The notes beneath the pieces were generated by a model. That model was not told the origin of the DNA. It did not search any database and saw only the letters and a list, made by a program, of their open reading frames with translations. A program made the position numbers and the translations under genes. Below are positions 8,998 to 18,664 of a stretch of 64,000 nucleotides of DNA, in pieces (position 1 is the first letter of the stretch; every line of letters starts with the position of its first letter). Location: positions 1,178,001 through 1,242,000 of the forward strand of contig NZ_JAJFAY010000001.1 of NCBI RefSeq assembly GCF_021083305.1. The letters run 5' to 3'. The DNA comes from Haladaptatus sp. DYF46 (GTDB lineage: Archaea > Halobacteriota > Halobacteria > Halobacteriales > Haladaptataceae).

Positions 8998-9516
8998 CTA
9001 AATCCCGTTCGAATCCGAGTCGCTGACCTGTTGAATCCGGTCGATGCCGTCGCTTTCCTCGATCACTTCGACGACCGGGTCGGGAACGAGTCGCTGCCAG
9101 TCGCCGCCGTCGACCATCCGGTCGCGGACTTCGGTTCCCTCCAACACGTCGCGGTTGAACATCGGGGACTGCCGCACCTCGACGCCCGCCTCCTCGAACA
9201 GACGGATCACGAGGGGGTTGTTCGAGTAGGCGATGTCGAAATCCGGACTCATGCTCTGGACGTGGCTCACCCACACGGAGTTCCGGTCCAAGTCCTCGAT
9301 GGGGACGGCGTACGTCACGAGGTCGTAATCGACGAGGGATTTGGTTATCATCATGATTCGTTCGCCAGCCGTGAACGGGTCGTGACGGCTGTGTGAGTCG
9401 CCCGCGCTTCCGATGCCGAGGACGAGTTCGTCGACCTCCTCGGCGATGGTATCGATCACGTTGTGGTGGCCGTTGTGGTAGGGTTGGAAGCGCCCGATGT
9501 AGAACCCGCGGGTCAT
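8998..9516 (-). CDS. nadM: Nicotinamide-nucleotide adenylyltransferase NadM
   Basis: A 172-residue archaeal NMN adenylyltransferase, which makes NAD+ from NMN and ATP. GRFQPYHNGH at residues 8-17 is the (H/T)xGH nucleotide-binding motif of this family, and EGTEVR at 126-131 replaces the usual ISSTxIR phosphate-binding segment. I chose the ATG at 9516 because the family starts at MTRGFYIGRFQP and a TATA element sits about 25 bases upstream, which implies a leaderless message. An open frame continues upstream to 9726 but its extra 70 residues show no resemblance. The C-terminal tail is Ser/Asp rich. Confidence 0.95.
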   Translation of the reverse strand: MTRGFYIGRFQPYHNGHHNVIDTIAEEVDELVLGIGSAGDSHSRHDPFTAGERIMMITKSLVDYDLVTYAVPIEDLDRNSVWVSHVQSMSPDFDIAYSNNPLVIRLFEEAGVEVRQSPMFNRDVLEGTEVRDRMVDGGDWQRLVPDPVVEVIEESDGIDRIQQVSDSDSNGI

Positions 9517-9536
9517 GGTGAACCCGTCGTGTAGCG

Positions 9537-9545
9537 TTTTTATAA
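9537..9545 (-). promoter_or_regulatory. TATA element of nadM
   Basis: Read on the minus strand the sequence is CTTATAAAA, centred about 25 bases before the nadM ATG at 9516. Archaeal transcription starts about 25 bases after the TATA box, so the message is predicted to be leaderless and begin at or next to the ATG. Confidence 0.65.
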
Positions 9546-9752
9546 GGGTGACGAGTCGTCCGTCCGAGCGGTCGTACTTCGTCGAAAATCGGGTCGAACG
9601 GTTTCGAATCCGGTATTCGACGCCGGGAGCGATATGGCTATATCCCTTCAATTCCACAGTTTGACGGCCTGAAATGGAGTGTGCGGGGTCGAGCGTAGGG
9701 AGAAAGTATATCAGTTCGCCAGCCATGTTTTCAACTACACAGAACGAATTCT

Positions 9753-11753
9753 ATGAGTAACGACACCGAAGCTTCACCATCGGAGCAGGAAGCCGAGAAA
9801 GAGATGGACGTCGATAGCCTTGGGAGCGAGGTGGACGCCAAGGTCGCCGACGACATCTCCGAAGACGACCTGCTGGGTGGGTTGGAGATAGAAAGCACGG
9901 AAGAAGTCGAAATCCCCGACCGATTGGTCGATCAGGTCATCGGACAGGATCACGCCCGTGACATCATCCTCAAGGCGGCGAAACAGCGCCGTCACGTCAT
10001 GATGATCGGGTCCCCCGGGACCGGGAAATCGATGCTGGCGAAGGCGATGAGCCAACTCCTCCCCAAGGAGGACTTGCAAGACGTCCTCGTCTATCACAAC
10101 CCTGACGACGGGAACGAACCGAAGGTTCGGACGGTTCCCGCCGGGAAGGGCGAACAAATCATCGAGGCGCACAAGGAGGAGGCCCGCAAGCGCAACCAGA
10201 TGCGCTCGTTTTTGATGTGGGTCATCATCGCCATCGTGGTGGGGTACGCGCTCCTCCTCGCCGGAAAGCCGCTCCTCGGAATCCTCGCGGCCGGTGTCAT
10301 CTACCTCGCGTTCCGCTACGGTTCGCGTGGCTCCGACGCGATGATTCCGAACCTGTTGGTCAACAACAGCGACGTCACCAGCGCCCCCTTCGAGGACGCG
10401 ACGGGTGCCCACGCGGGTGCGATGCTCGGTGACGTGCGCCACGACCCGTTCCAGTCCGGTGGAATGGAAACGCCGAGCCACGACCGGGTAGAACCCGGTG
10501 CCATCCACAAGGCGAACAAGGGCGTGTTGTTCATCGACGAAATCAACACGCTCGACATCCGCAGTCAGCAGAAGCTGATGACGGCGATTCAGGAGGGCGA
10601 GTTCTCCATCACCGGTCAGTCCGAGCGCTCCTCGGGCGCGATGGTTCACACCGAACCCGTCCCGACCGACTTCGTCATGGTCGCGGCGGGGAACCTCGAC
10701 GCGATGGAGAACATGCACCCGGCGCTCCGTTCGCGTATCAAGGGATACGGGTACGAAGTCTACATGGACGACACCATCGACGACACGCCGGAGATGCGCC
10801 GCAAGTACGCACGCTTCGTCGCTCAGGAGGTCGAAAAGGACGGTCGGCTTCCGCACTTCACGGACACGGCCGTCGAGGAGGTCATCCTCGAAGCCCAGCG
10901 CCGGGCGATGCGGAAAGACCACCTCACGCTCAAACTGCGTGACCTCGGTGGCCTCGTCCGCGTCGCGGGCGACATCGCTCGCGCGGAGGACGCCGATAAC
11001 ACCACGCGCGACCACGTGTTGCAGGCCAAACAGCGCTCGCGCTCCATCGAACAACAGATCGCGGACGACTACATCGAGCGGCGGAAGGACTACGACCTCA
11101 CGGTCTCCGCCGGCGACGTGGTCGGTCGCGTGAACGGTCTGGCCGTCATGGGCGAGGACAGCGGTATCGTCATGCCCGTCATGGCCGAAGTCGCGCCGTC
11201 GCAGGGTCCCGGTCAGGTCATCGCCACCGGGAAACTGCAGGACATCGCCGAGGAAGCCGTGCAGAACGTCAGCGCCATCATCAAGAAGTTCAGCGACGAG
11301 GACATCTCGGAGAAGGACATCCACATCCAGTACGTGCAGGCGTACGAAGGTGTTCAAGGCGACTCCGCGTCGGTGACGATGGCCACGGCGGTCATCAGCG
11401 CGCTGGAGAACATCCCCATCGACCAGAGCATCGCCATGACCGGCTCCCTGTCGGTCCGCGGCGACGTGCTCCCGGTCGGCGGCGTCACGCACAAAATCGA
11501 GGCCGCCGCGAAGGCGGGCGTCGAGACGGTCATCATCCCGAAGGCCAACGAGCAGGACGTGATGATAGAGGAGGAGTACGAGGAGATGGTCGAAATCATC
11601 CCCGTCTCGCACATCAGCGAAGTCCTCGAAGTCGCACTCACGGGGGAATCCGAGAAGGACAGCCTCATCAACCGGCTGAAGGACATCACCGGCCACGCCC
11701 TCGACCGCCAGGTCGGCGGCACCCAGCCCGGTAGCAGTCCGAGTCCGCAGTAA
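9753..11753 (+). CDS. lonB: Archaeal membrane-bound Lon protease LonB
   Basis: A 666-residue ATP-dependent protease of the archaeal LonB type, essential in haloarchaea and controlling membrane lipid and carotenoid enzymes. Order of parts: acidic N-terminus, Walker A GSPGTGKS (86-93), an inserted membrane anchor with two helices (about 152-170 and 172-188), Walker B LFIDEIN (259-265), AAA+ lid, then the S16 peptidase domain with catalytic Ser538 in QGDSAS and Lys581 in THKIEAA. The two membrane helices inserted between Walker A and B are the hallmark of LonB. A TATA-like AGTATAT lies near 9706, about 45 bases before the ATG. Confidence 0.97.
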   Translation: MSNDTEASPSEQEAEKEMDVDSLGSEVDAKVADDISEDDLLGGLEIESTEEVEIPDRLVDQVIGQDHARDIILKAAKQRRHVMMIGSPGTGKSMLAKAMSQLLPKEDLQDVLVYHNPDDGNEPKVRTVPAGKGEQIIEAHKEEARKRNQMRSFLMWVIIAIVVGYALLLAGKPLLGILAAGVIYLAFRYGSRGSDAMIPNLLVNNSDVTSAPFEDATGAHAGAMLGDVRHDPFQSGGMETPSHDRVEPGAIHKANKGVLFIDEINTLDIRSQQKLMTAIQEGEFSITGQSERSSGAMVHTEPVPTDFVMVAAGNLDAMENMHPALRSRIKGYGYEVYMDDTIDDTPEMRRKYARFVAQEVEKDGRLPHFTDTAVEEVILEAQRRAMRKDHLTLKLRDLGGLVRVAGDIARAEDADNTTRDHVLQAKQRSRSIEQQIADDYIERRKDYDLTVSAGDVVGRVNGLAVMGEDSGIVMPVMAEVAPSQGPGQVIATGKLQDIAEEAVQNVSAIIKKFSDEDISEKDIHIQYVQAYEGVQGDSASVTMATAVISALENIPIDQSIAMTGSLSVRGDVLPVGGVTHKIEAAAKAGVETVIIPKANEQDVMIEEEYEEMVEIIPVSHISEVLEVALTGESEKDSLINRLKDITGHALDRQVGGTQPGSSPSPQ

Positions 11754-11874
11754 GCGTCGACAACGAGAATTCGTTTTCTCCCTTCGTTTTCAACTCCCGA
11801 GCGGCGGCCATCCCCTCCGGTCCCGCCGACGCGGTAGATAGCTTTTCACGGCCGGCGTCCGAATTGGAACCCGA

Positions 11875-12846
11875 ATGCCCTCGCCGAACTGGAACGCGTT
11901 CGCCGCCGTCACGCTCGTCGTTCTCCTCGTTCTCATCGCGCTCGCTCGCGCTTCGCAGGGGATGTTCGTCGGGGAGAACGAAACGGACGACGTGAAACCG
12001 TCTACTGACGGTTACGACTCGGCGCGTTCCGTCGATACGACCGAAACGTGCCCGAACGGACGCGGGTTCGGTCACGAGGAGGACCTTGAATCCACCGCGG
12101 ATGAGAAGGGTACTGGTAACGAGACGTCACGCACACGCGAATTCGGATCCGCGGTCCCGGCGGATTCCGATGCACGCGACGACGAAACGGCGACTGCGAG
12201 CGTCGAACCCGCAACCGCGAACGTCGAGTTCGCCCACGAGACGACCACCGAATCCGCCGCGGAGGAGTTCACGCCCGGTATGCTGCTGGTCAACGTCGCG
12301 TTCAGCCAAGGGCTGTTCGGCGTGGTCCTCCTCGTGGCGGCCGTACTCGCCGCGATACCCGCCGTTTCGCTCGGCCTCGGGAGCGTGACCGTCACCCAAC
12401 TCGGCATCGGCATCGTCCTCGGCGTGGCGCTGTACGTCGGGAGCGAACTCGGCCAGCGCGCCGCGGACGCGTTGGACATCGACTACGAGGACGGCCTTCG
12501 GGAACTCCTCACGCCCGACTCGATCGGGGGGTGGGTCGTCCTGCTCGTCCTCGTCCTCCCGATAATCGCAGGATTCGAGGAACTGCTGTTCCGTTCCTCG
12601 CTGGTCGGCGCCTTCGCCGTCGGGTTCGGCATCTCGCCGTGGTTCCTCGTCGTCGCCTCGTCGGTCGCCTTCGCGACGGGCCACGGCGCGCAAGGCCCGG
12701 CGGGAATACTCGTCACCGGGACGCTCGGCGCGGTGCTCGCCAGCGCGTTCGTCCTGACGGGGAGTTTGCTCGTGGTCGTCGTCGCCCACTACCTCGTCAA
12801 CGCGCTGGAGTTCGTCGTTCACGCCCACGGCGACCGGTTCACGTAG
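11875..12846 (+). CDS. CPBP-family intramembrane metalloprotease
   Basis: A 323-residue membrane protein of the CPBP (CAAX protease and bacteriocin-processing, Abi) family. The motifs are EELLFR at residues 235-240, GH in AFATGHGAQGP at about 270, and the late His in VVAHYLVNALEF near 308. One N-terminal helix (10-28) is followed by a roughly 100-residue Thr/Ser/Glu-rich soluble stretch and then about six membrane segments; this long linker is unusual for the family. Substrate unknown. It begins at the ATG at 11875. Its last 28 bases overlap the 3' end of the oppositely transcribed oligopeptidase gene. Confidence 0.87.
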   Translation: MPSPNWNAFAAVTLVVLLVLIALARASQGMFVGENETDDVKPSTDGYDSARSVDTTETCPNGRGFGHEEDLESTADEKGTGNETSRTREFGSAVPADSDARDDETATASVEPATANVEFAHETTTESAAEEFTPGMLLVNVAFSQGLFGVVLLVAAVLAAIPAVSLGLGSVTVTQLGIGIVLGVALYVGSELGQRAADALDIDYEDGLRELLTPDSIGGWVVLLVLVLPIIAGFEELLFRSSLVGAFAVGFGISPWFLVVASSVAFATGHGAQGPAGILVTGTLGAVLASAFVLTGSLLVVVVAHYLVNALEFVVHAHGDRFT

Positions 12847-14612
12847 TCCTCGAAGACGGACGCCGCGCGGTCGTACGGGTCGGCGACGCGGACGTCGATG
12901 CCGAGGTCCGCGAACGTCTCGACCGCTCTCGTTTTACCGCCGGTGCGGAGGAAGTCGCGGTACGCTTCGGGCGACAGCGTGCCGTCGGTGAGTCCGTCGA
13001 AGACGACGGTGGCACCCACCACGCCGAGGACGTACTGGTAGAAGTGGTACGGTTCCCGCGCGTGGCTGCCGACGAGCCATCCAGAGGCGGTGTACTCGTC
13101 GGGGACGACCGGCGCGTTGAACTCGTCGTGGAGGTCGGCGTAGATGTCGTCGAGGCGCTCCGCGGTGAGGGTGCCACCTCCTTCGACCACGCCGTAGGTT
13201 TCGTGCGTGAACGCGGACCACATTCCCGCTCCGAAGAAGTTGCCGCCGACGGTATCGAGGAGGCGGTCGAAGACGTGTTCCCGATGATCGTCGGTTTCGA
13301 TGAGGTGCCGCGCGAGTAGCAGTTCGTGAAGCAGGCTCGGAACCTCCTCGACGGGGCGCGGCGTGGTCGCGTACAGCGGTCGGCGCGCCTCGCGCAGATA
13401 CGACGTGTTCATCGCGTGGCCGAGTTCGTGCGCCAAAACGAACAGGGACCGCACGTCGTCGTCGTAGTTCGCCAGCACGTACGCGCCGGTGTCGTACGAC
13501 GACGGGCAGTACGCGACGATGTCGGAGCGCTTCTCCTCGGTTTCGTACACGTCGATTCGACCGTCGTGCAAAAATCCCGCCAAGCGGTTCCGGTACTCCT
13601 CTCCCAACGGTTCGACGGCGTCGAGGAGGTGGTCGTGCGCCTCGTCGTACGGAATTTCCGGCCCTTCCCCGTCGGCGAGCGGGACGTTCGTGTCCCACGG
13701 GCGTAGCTCTCCCACGCCGAGACGGTCACGACGGACGCGGAGATACCGGTGGTGCGGGCCGAGATTCGACCGGAGCGCATCGAGGAGCGCGTCGTGTGCG
13801 TCCGTCGGGAAGTCGATCCGAAGCCCCGTCTCGGGGTAGCTCTGTTTGTTGAAGCTCCGTTCGCGGACGGAGTCGAAGTTCCGCACCGCCGTGCGGTTCG
13901 AGTGCGTCTTCACCTTCTCGGCGTACGCCGTCGCGATCGCGTGTTTGGACGCGATCAGTTCGCCGCGATACGCCTCGTACACGCGGCGTCTGAACTCCCT
14001 GTCCGTCGATGTGAGTTGTTTCGCCCGCCTGTTCCGAGTCACCGGAACGGACTCCCCGTCCGGGCCATCCACGGTCGGCGGTTCGAAGTCACGATTGACG
14101 AGCGCTCGGAACACTTCCTCGGGCGTGTCGTGATTCAGCGTCGTCAGGACCTCCTCGACGTCGGAGGAACGAACGTGGCGGTCCATCCGTACGGCGTCAT
14201 CGAGATAGCGCCGGAACGCCGCGAGGTCGTCGTTCTCGCGCACGAACGCTTCGACTCGTTCGGGAGAGAGCGACTGTAACCGACGCCGAACCGCCGTCTT
14301 CGTTCGGTCGACGTCGTCCGACACCGACCGGAACTCGTCGCGTCGCTCCTCGCGCTCGGGGTCCCCCGTGTCCTCGTTGCATCGAAGTCGGACGTAGAGG
14401 CCGAGCCGTTGTTCCCGTCGGACGAGGGTTTCGTGGTCCGTGAGGGAGTCGAGAAAGCCGTCCGCGCTCCTCGGGTCCCGCTCGCGAAGCGATTCGGCGA
14501 GCGATTCGGTTTCGGCGAGCACGGCGCTCCACTCGTCCGGCGATTCGAAGATGTTCGAGAGGTCCCACTTGTACTCCTCTGCGATTTCGTCTCTGGTCGG
14601 TATCGAATTCAT
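12819..14612 (-). CDS. pepF: M3 family oligoendopeptidase F
   Basis: A 597-residue cytosolic zinc oligopeptidase of family M3B. The active site HELGH is at residues 395-399 within FVLAHELGHAMNTSY, and the third ligand Glu lies about 25 residues on in the segment beginning PRPVEEVPSLLHE. Length and N-terminal RDEIAEEYKWDLSNIF match the PepF family closely. It degrades 7-17-residue peptides from the proteasome or LonB. It is convergent with the CPBP gene and overlaps it by 28 bases, so the two 3' untranslated regions must be antisense to each other. Confidence 0.95.
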   Translation of the reverse strand: MNSIPTRDEIAEEYKWDLSNIFESPDEWSAVLAETESLAESLRERDPRSADGFLDSLTDHETLVRREQRLGLYVRLRCNEDTGDPEREERRDEFRSVSDDVDRTKTAVRRRLQSLSPERVEAFVRENDDLAAFRRYLDDAVRMDRHVRSSDVEEVLTTLNHDTPEEVFRALVNRDFEPPTVDGPDGESVPVTRNRRAKQLTSTDREFRRRVYEAYRGELIASKHAIATAYAEKVKTHSNRTAVRNFDSVRERSFNKQSYPETGLRIDFPTDAHDALLDALRSNLGPHHRYLRVRRDRLGVGELRPWDTNVPLADGEGPEIPYDEAHDHLLDAVEPLGEEYRNRLAGFLHDGRIDVYETEEKRSDIVAYCPSSYDTGAYVLANYDDDVRSLFVLAHELGHAMNTSYLREARRPLYATTPRPVEEVPSLLHELLLARHLIETDDHREHVFDRLLDTVGGNFFGAGMWSAFTHETYGVVEGGGTLTAERLDDIYADLHDEFNAPVVPDEYTASGWLVGSHAREPYHFYQYVLGVVGATVVFDGLTDGTLSPEAYRDFLRTGGKTRAVETFADLGIDVRVADPYDRAASVFEDYVNRSPWA

Positions 14613-14812
14613 GATGTCCGTCGTGTGCGGTTGCTGTCGCTGATGGGTAGTCGAGCGGCGGTACGACCCGAAATCGGGCGTCGAATCAGAAGGAGGTGAA
14701 GCGGGTCATCGTGCTACCAAGTTAGAAAATCGTCGTTTACGAGGCGTAAAAAACGTACTGGTCGCTCAAGAAGATGCAATTTGTCTTCCCGTGCGAACGG
14801 GGGTCAGAAGAG

Positions 14813-15250
14813 CTACCGCTCTTCGCTATCGAGCACGCGAATCTGGTCCCCGCGTACGGTGACCGGAATCGGGACGGTGGCCTCGTACAGTTCGACCGTC
14901 ACCTGGTCTTTACCCTCGTCGATACGCTGGACCTGCGCTTTCTCGCCTTTGAACGGTCCGGCGATGAGTTCCACGATGTCGCCCTCCGCGATACCTTCGA
15001 CGTCCGGCGTCGGGGAGAGGAAGTGCTCCACTTCGGAGATGTTGCTCTCGCCGGGGACCATGCTCCGCGCGTGGGGAATCTCCTCCAAGACGCGGTTGAT
15101 GACTCGGTGGTCGTCGGCCTCGACCATGACGTAACTCGTCAGCGAGTCGGGCGCGAGGACGGCGTGAATCTCCGGTTCCTCGCGGTTGATGATCATGTCC
15201 GCGACGGTGCGTTCCTGACTTGCCGTGGTCTTTACTGCGTAAATTGGCAT
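14813..15250 (-). CDS. spt5: Transcription elongation factor Spt5 (NusG family)
   Basis: A 145-residue archaeal Spt5. The NGN domain occupies roughly residues 1-85, starting [20 protein letters not shown], and the KOW domain follows with [20 protein letters not shown] at about 94-113. It binds the RNA polymerase clamp with Spt4 and promotes processive transcription. The gene follows secE by 10 bases on the same strand, the standard archaeal and bacterial secE-nusG arrangement. The small 58-codon secE before it shows that the operon order is ftsZ1-secE-spt5. Confidence 0.96.
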   Translation of the reverse strand: MPIYAVKTTASQERTVADMIINREEPEIHAVLAPDSLTSYVMVEADDHRVINRVLEEIPHARSMVPGESNISEVEHFLSPTPDVEGIAEGDIVELIAGPFKGEKAQVQRIDEGKDQVTVELYEATVPIPVTVRGDQIRVLDSEER

Positions 15251-15260
15251 ATAGATTCAC

Positions 15261-15437
15261 CTAGACGGGGGCGTTGGTGATGAAACTCATGACGGCGAAA
15301 ATCGTGAACCCGAGCAGTCCGACGAGCAAGATGCCGGCACCGGCGATCTGTGCGATCTTCGAGAACTCGTTCCACGACGGCGTACTCGCCAGTTTGAGTA
15401 CGCGCATGTACGACGCGAGGTCTAGCTTGACGTCCAT
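15261..15437 (-). CDS. secE: Protein translocase subunit SecE (Sec61 gamma)
   Basis: A 58-residue protein from the ATG at 15437. It has an amphipathic N-terminal helix (MDVKLDLASYMRVLKLAS), the conserved PSWNEFSKIAQIAG junction, and one membrane segment at about residues 33-52. That is the archaeal/eukaryotic SecE plan. SecE clamps SecY in the translocon. It lies between ftsZ1 and spt5 on the same strand, 10 bases before spt5, which independently supports the call. Confidence 0.95.
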   Translation of the reverse strand: MDVKLDLASYMRVLKLASTPSWNEFSKIAQIAGAGILLVGLLGFTIFAVMSFITNAPV

Positions 15438-15504
15438 TGTTGGTGATGCTTGGCTATCCGGCTTTTTCTATCTTACTACAAAGAGACGGGAGGGAAGCGC
15501 TCGA

Positions 15505-16650
15505 TTACTCGACGTAGTCGATATCCTCTGCCTGCTGTTGTTTCGCCTGTGCCTGTTCGGCCTCGTTGCGGCCGTAAATCTGGGGTGACTGAACGCCCGT
15601 GACGACGATCATGGTGCGCATCGTGCCGTCGAGACTCTCGTCGATGGAGGTCCCCCAGATGATGCGAGCGTCGGGGTCGATGCGGTCGTAAATCTGTTCG
15701 ACCACGCCCTCGGCCTCCTCGATGGACATGTCGTTGCCACCGGTGACGTTGACGAGCGCGGACTTCGCGCCGCTGATGTCCACGTCGAGGAGGGGCGAGC
15801 GAAGGGCGCTCTTCACCGAATCCTGCGCCTTCTGGTCGGAGTCGCTCTCGCCGAGTCCGATCATCGCCACACCACCCTTCTCCATGACGGTGCGAACGTC
15901 GGCGAAGTCGAGGTTGACGAGGCCGGGTTTCGTGATGAGTTCCGTGATTCCTTTCACGGAACGCATGAGCACCTCGTCGGCGACCTTGAACGCCTGTTTG
16001 ACGGGCAGTTTGCCGACGGAGTCGAGTAGGCGGTCGTTCGGGACGACGATGACCGTGTCGCTCACGTCGCGCAGGCGTTCGAGTCCGGCCTCCGCGTTGG
16101 TGCGCCGGACCTCACCCTCCGCCGTGAACGGCGTCGTGACGATGGCGATGGTGAGCGCGCCGGCCTCGCGGGCCGCCTTGGCGACCACGGGGGCGCTTCC
16201 GGTGCCGGTGCCGCCGCCGAGTCCGGCGGTGACGAACACCATGTCCGAGCCCTGAATCGCGTCGTAAATCTCCTCCTGACTTTCGAGGGCGGCCTCCTCG
16301 CCGACCTGCGGGAGCGACCCCGCACCGCGTCCGCTCGTCTTCTGTTCTCCCATCAAAATCTTCGTGTCGGCCTCGATCTCGACGAGGTGCTGAACGTCCG
16401 TGTTCGCGGCGACCAGCGACGCCCCGTGAATTCCCTCCTCGGCCATTCGATTGACCGTGTTTCCGCCGCCACCGCCGCACCCGACGACGGTGATGTTGGT
16501 CTGGAGTTCCTTGAGTACGTCCTGTAGTTCCTCGTCGGTCATCGTCCCCGACAGGCCGGTGTCCTGCGAGGCACCTCCGATTTCTGATTGTGGGGCACCC
16601 TGTTGTTGCCCTTCCGCCTCCTCAATAGCGTCTTCAACGATTGAATCCAT
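15505..16650 (-). CDS. ftsZ1: Cell division protein FtsZ1
   Basis: A 381-residue tubulin-superfamily GTPase. The tubulin signature GGGTGTG is at residues 145-151, the nucleotide loop [14 protein letters not shown] at about 56-69, and the N-terminal extension of about 45 acidic residues and a short C-terminal QAKQQQ tail are typical of haloarchaeal FtsZ1. FtsZ1 builds the mid-cell ring scaffold on which FtsZ2 and SepF act. The position directly before secE-spt5 is the well-known haloarchaeal gene order, which distinguishes it from ftsZ2. Confidence 0.96.
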   Translation of the reverse strand: MDSIVEDAIEEAEGQQQGAPQSEIGGASQDTGLSGTMTDEELQDVLKELQTNITVVGCGGGGGNTVNRMAEEGIHGASLVAANTDVQHLVEIEADTKILMGEQKTSGRGAGSLPQVGEEAALESQEEIYDAIQGSDMVFVTAGLGGGTGTGSAPVVAKAAREAGALTIAIVTTPFTAEGEVRRTNAEAGLERLRDVSDTVIVVPNDRLLDSVGKLPVKQAFKVADEVLMRSVKGITELITKPGLVNLDFADVRTVMEKGGVAMIGLGESDSDQKAQDSVKSALRSPLLDVDISGAKSALVNVTGGNDMSIEEAEGVVEQIYDRIDPDARIIWGTSIDESLDGTMRTMIVVTGVQSPQIYGRNEAEQAQAKQQQAEDIDYVE

Positions 16651-16766
16651 CCTTGAAGCTTCTTTTACGAACGCACATTAATTATCTTTCCCCTCTAGTC
16701 GACGGTCGTCTGACTCATATCAAACCATCGTGAAAAAAAGTTATATGGTCGAGTCGTCCCGGCGGT

Positions 16767-18110
16767 TCACTCCACGGGGAAGACATGTTTCCGCTCCGTC
16801 CGGACCTTCTCCGGCGGAATCGTTCGCCCGTCGACGGTCACCGGAACCCCCGAAGACAGTTTCCCGAAGGCTGGTCCCTCGGACACGCCCAACGTGCGCG
16901 CCTTTTCCGGGTCGAAGGTGACTTCGCGGACGACGACTTCGTCGTCCCGGCGCGCGACGGTTTCGTACTTCCGTTCGAGCAACGCGATCAGTTCGTCGAG
17001 AATCGCCTCGTAGTCGGCCCGCGTGCGGACCGCCGCGCGCCCACACACCAGCGTGCCGCCTTCCTCGGTTTCGAACGCGACCGTTCGCTCGGACACGACA
17101 TCGAAGACGCCCTCCCGGTCCACGCCCGCCGCCGCGGCGAGCAACTCCTCGGGGAACGCCCGAACGGAGAACCGCCACTCGTCCGGGTCCGACGGCACGT
17201 CGGCCGCCCGCTTGCCGAACCGGAGCCCCGAATCGACGGACGAGAGTTCGGATTCCATCTCCTCGGCGAGGGCGAGGGGAACCCCCGACACCTCCCGAAC
17301 CCATGTCTCGCTCACGACGCGATAGCCGAGGTCGGCGATGACGTCCGCGATGTCCTCCGTGTTCCCCTCACAGACGGCGTGGTTCGCCCCGCTTCGTTCG
17401 AAGGCCTGCCGAATCACGTCGGGATGTGCCTCCGGAAGCCCCAGCGTGTCGAGGTTCCAGTCCGACGCGATGTGCCCCACCGCCCAGTCCGTCTCCTCGA
17501 TGATCCGCTCGAAGCGCGGGGCGTAGTGACCCCCGCCGAACCCGACGAGTTGGCGCTCCCGGTGGGGCGAAACGCCGCGTAAGTCGAGGATGGCACGCGC
17601 GACGGCGTGGGCGGCCTCCGGGTCGTCCCACTGCTCGTCGTCGCTACCCAGTTCGACGAACATCGACGGAACGCCGACCTCGCTCGGCCCGTGGTGGGTA
17701 CACTCCATTCCGACTTCGTACCCCTCGGGCGCGTGGTCGTGGAACACCCGGAGCAACCGTGCGTGGGCGTTCGGACAGGCCTCGGCGAGAGTCCTGTCCT
17801 CGCCGCCGTACTCGGCCGGACCGAAATTCCCGGTGAAGTGGGCGGTCAACAGCGGACCGGTGTCGCCCGAGTGACGCGAGGCGAACACGAGCATGCCGGG
17901 GTCCGAAAACGCCTCGGCGACGTTCTCGATGTCGAGATGGAGGGCGTCGAACTCCCGGAGTTCGAACCCGTCCGTCCGGTAGTACTCCCCGCCACCCTCG
18001 GCGTCCGGTCGCATTTCGTCTTCGTGTGTACTCCACTCCGTCTCGGCGAGGAGGCACTCGCCGATGTGTTCGGATGCGTAGTCTGCCCTACTGACGACGA
18101 CGGCAATCAC
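16767..18110 (-). CDS. dtdA: D-aminoacyl-tRNA deacylase DtdA
   Basis: A 447-residue archaeal D-aminoacyl-tRNA deacylase (DTD2/GEK1 family), which removes D-amino acids from mischarged tRNA. Family features are MIAVVVSRADYASEHIGE at the start, FASRHSGDTGPLLTAHFTGN in the first third, ECTHHGPSEVGVPSMFVELG, and GFGGGHYAPRF in the middle. The usual length is about 440 residues in haloarchaea, whose C-terminal half is longer than in other archaea. It stands alone, divergent from the universal stress protein gene with an 80-base shared upstream region. Confidence 0.93.
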   Translation of the reverse strand: MIAVVVSRADYASEHIGECLLAETEWSTHEDEMRPDAEGGGEYYRTDGFELREFDALHLDIENVAEAFSDPGMLVFASRHSGDTGPLLTAHFTGNFGPAEYGGEDRTLAEACPNAHARLLRVFHDHAPEGYEVGMECTHHGPSEVGVPSMFVELGSDDEQWDDPEAAHAVARAILDLRGVSPHRERQLVGFGGGHYAPRFERIIEETDWAVGHIASDWNLDTLGLPEAHPDVIRQAFERSGANHAVCEGNTEDIADVIADLGYRVVSETWVREVSGVPLALAEEMESELSSVDSGLRFGKRAADVPSDPDEWRFSVRAFPEELLAAAAGVDREGVFDVVSERTVAFETEEGGTLVCGRAAVRTRADYEAILDELIALLERKYETVARRDDEVVVREVTFDPEKARTLGVSEGPAFGKLSSGVPVTVDGRTIPPEKVRTERKHVFPVE

Positions 18111-18190
18111 GAATGATTCTCCGGTCGGACGGCGAAAAAGTCCGTCGAATCCCGGAAACCGTTAAGAACCGGGACGAAGTGTGGACACAT

Positions 18191-18586
18191 ATGAAGGTTC
18201 TCGTTCCGGTGGACGGTTCCGACTGCAGCATGCGGGCGCTCGACTTCGCCATCGACTTCGCGAGGCGATACGACGCGGACCTCGACATCGTCCATTTCAC
18301 CGACGTCCGAGGGGAGGACACGGACGCCCTGATGGACCGAGTGAATGCGGAACTCGACGAAACCGATATCGAGAGCGACCCCACCGTGGCGGTGGACATC
18401 CATTTGGCGAGTTTCAAGGCGTCGAACCGTATCGGCAGGAACATCATCTCGATGGTCGAAGAGGGCGACCACGATCACGTCATCATGGGTCATCATGGCA
18501 CAGGACGGGTAGGTACGTTCGTCCTGGGCAGTGCGGCGAAAACGGTAGTGAAATCGGGGGATGTGCCGGTGACGACGGTTCCGTGA
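18191..18586 (+). CDS. Universal stress protein, UspA family
   Basis: A 131-residue single-domain Usp protein beginning MKVLVPVDGSDCSMRALDFA. The ATP-binding loop near the C-terminus is GHHGTGRVGTFVLGSAA, matching G-2x-G-9x-G(S/T). The ATG at 18191 is chosen because the family starts here; the open frame extends 26 codons upstream without similarity. Small soluble Usp proteins bind ATP and respond to stress by mechanisms not resolved in archaea. It is followed 78 bases later by the first antiporter gene. Confidence 0.9.
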   Translation: MKVLVPVDGSDCSMRALDFAIDFARRYDADLDIVHFTDVRGEDTDALMDRVNAELDETDIESDPTVAVDIHLASFKASNRIGRNIISMVEEGDHDHVIMGHHGTGRVGTFVLGSAAKTVVKSGDVPVTTVP

Positions 18587-18664
18587 ACGGTCGCACGGGA
18601 ATGGAAACACCTCCGGTTCCAGATAGAACCGCTTAATTAGACCGCTTTTGAAGATGCCCGTAGT

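Noticed and set aside
9517-9726. Longer start for nadM
   Set aside because: The added 70 residues have no family resemblance, and the TATA element lies inside that stretch.
9774-11696. A 640-residue frame on the minus strand opposite lonB
   Set aside because: LonB has complete catalytic motifs in the other strand; the mirror frame has none and is only a GC-bias shadow.
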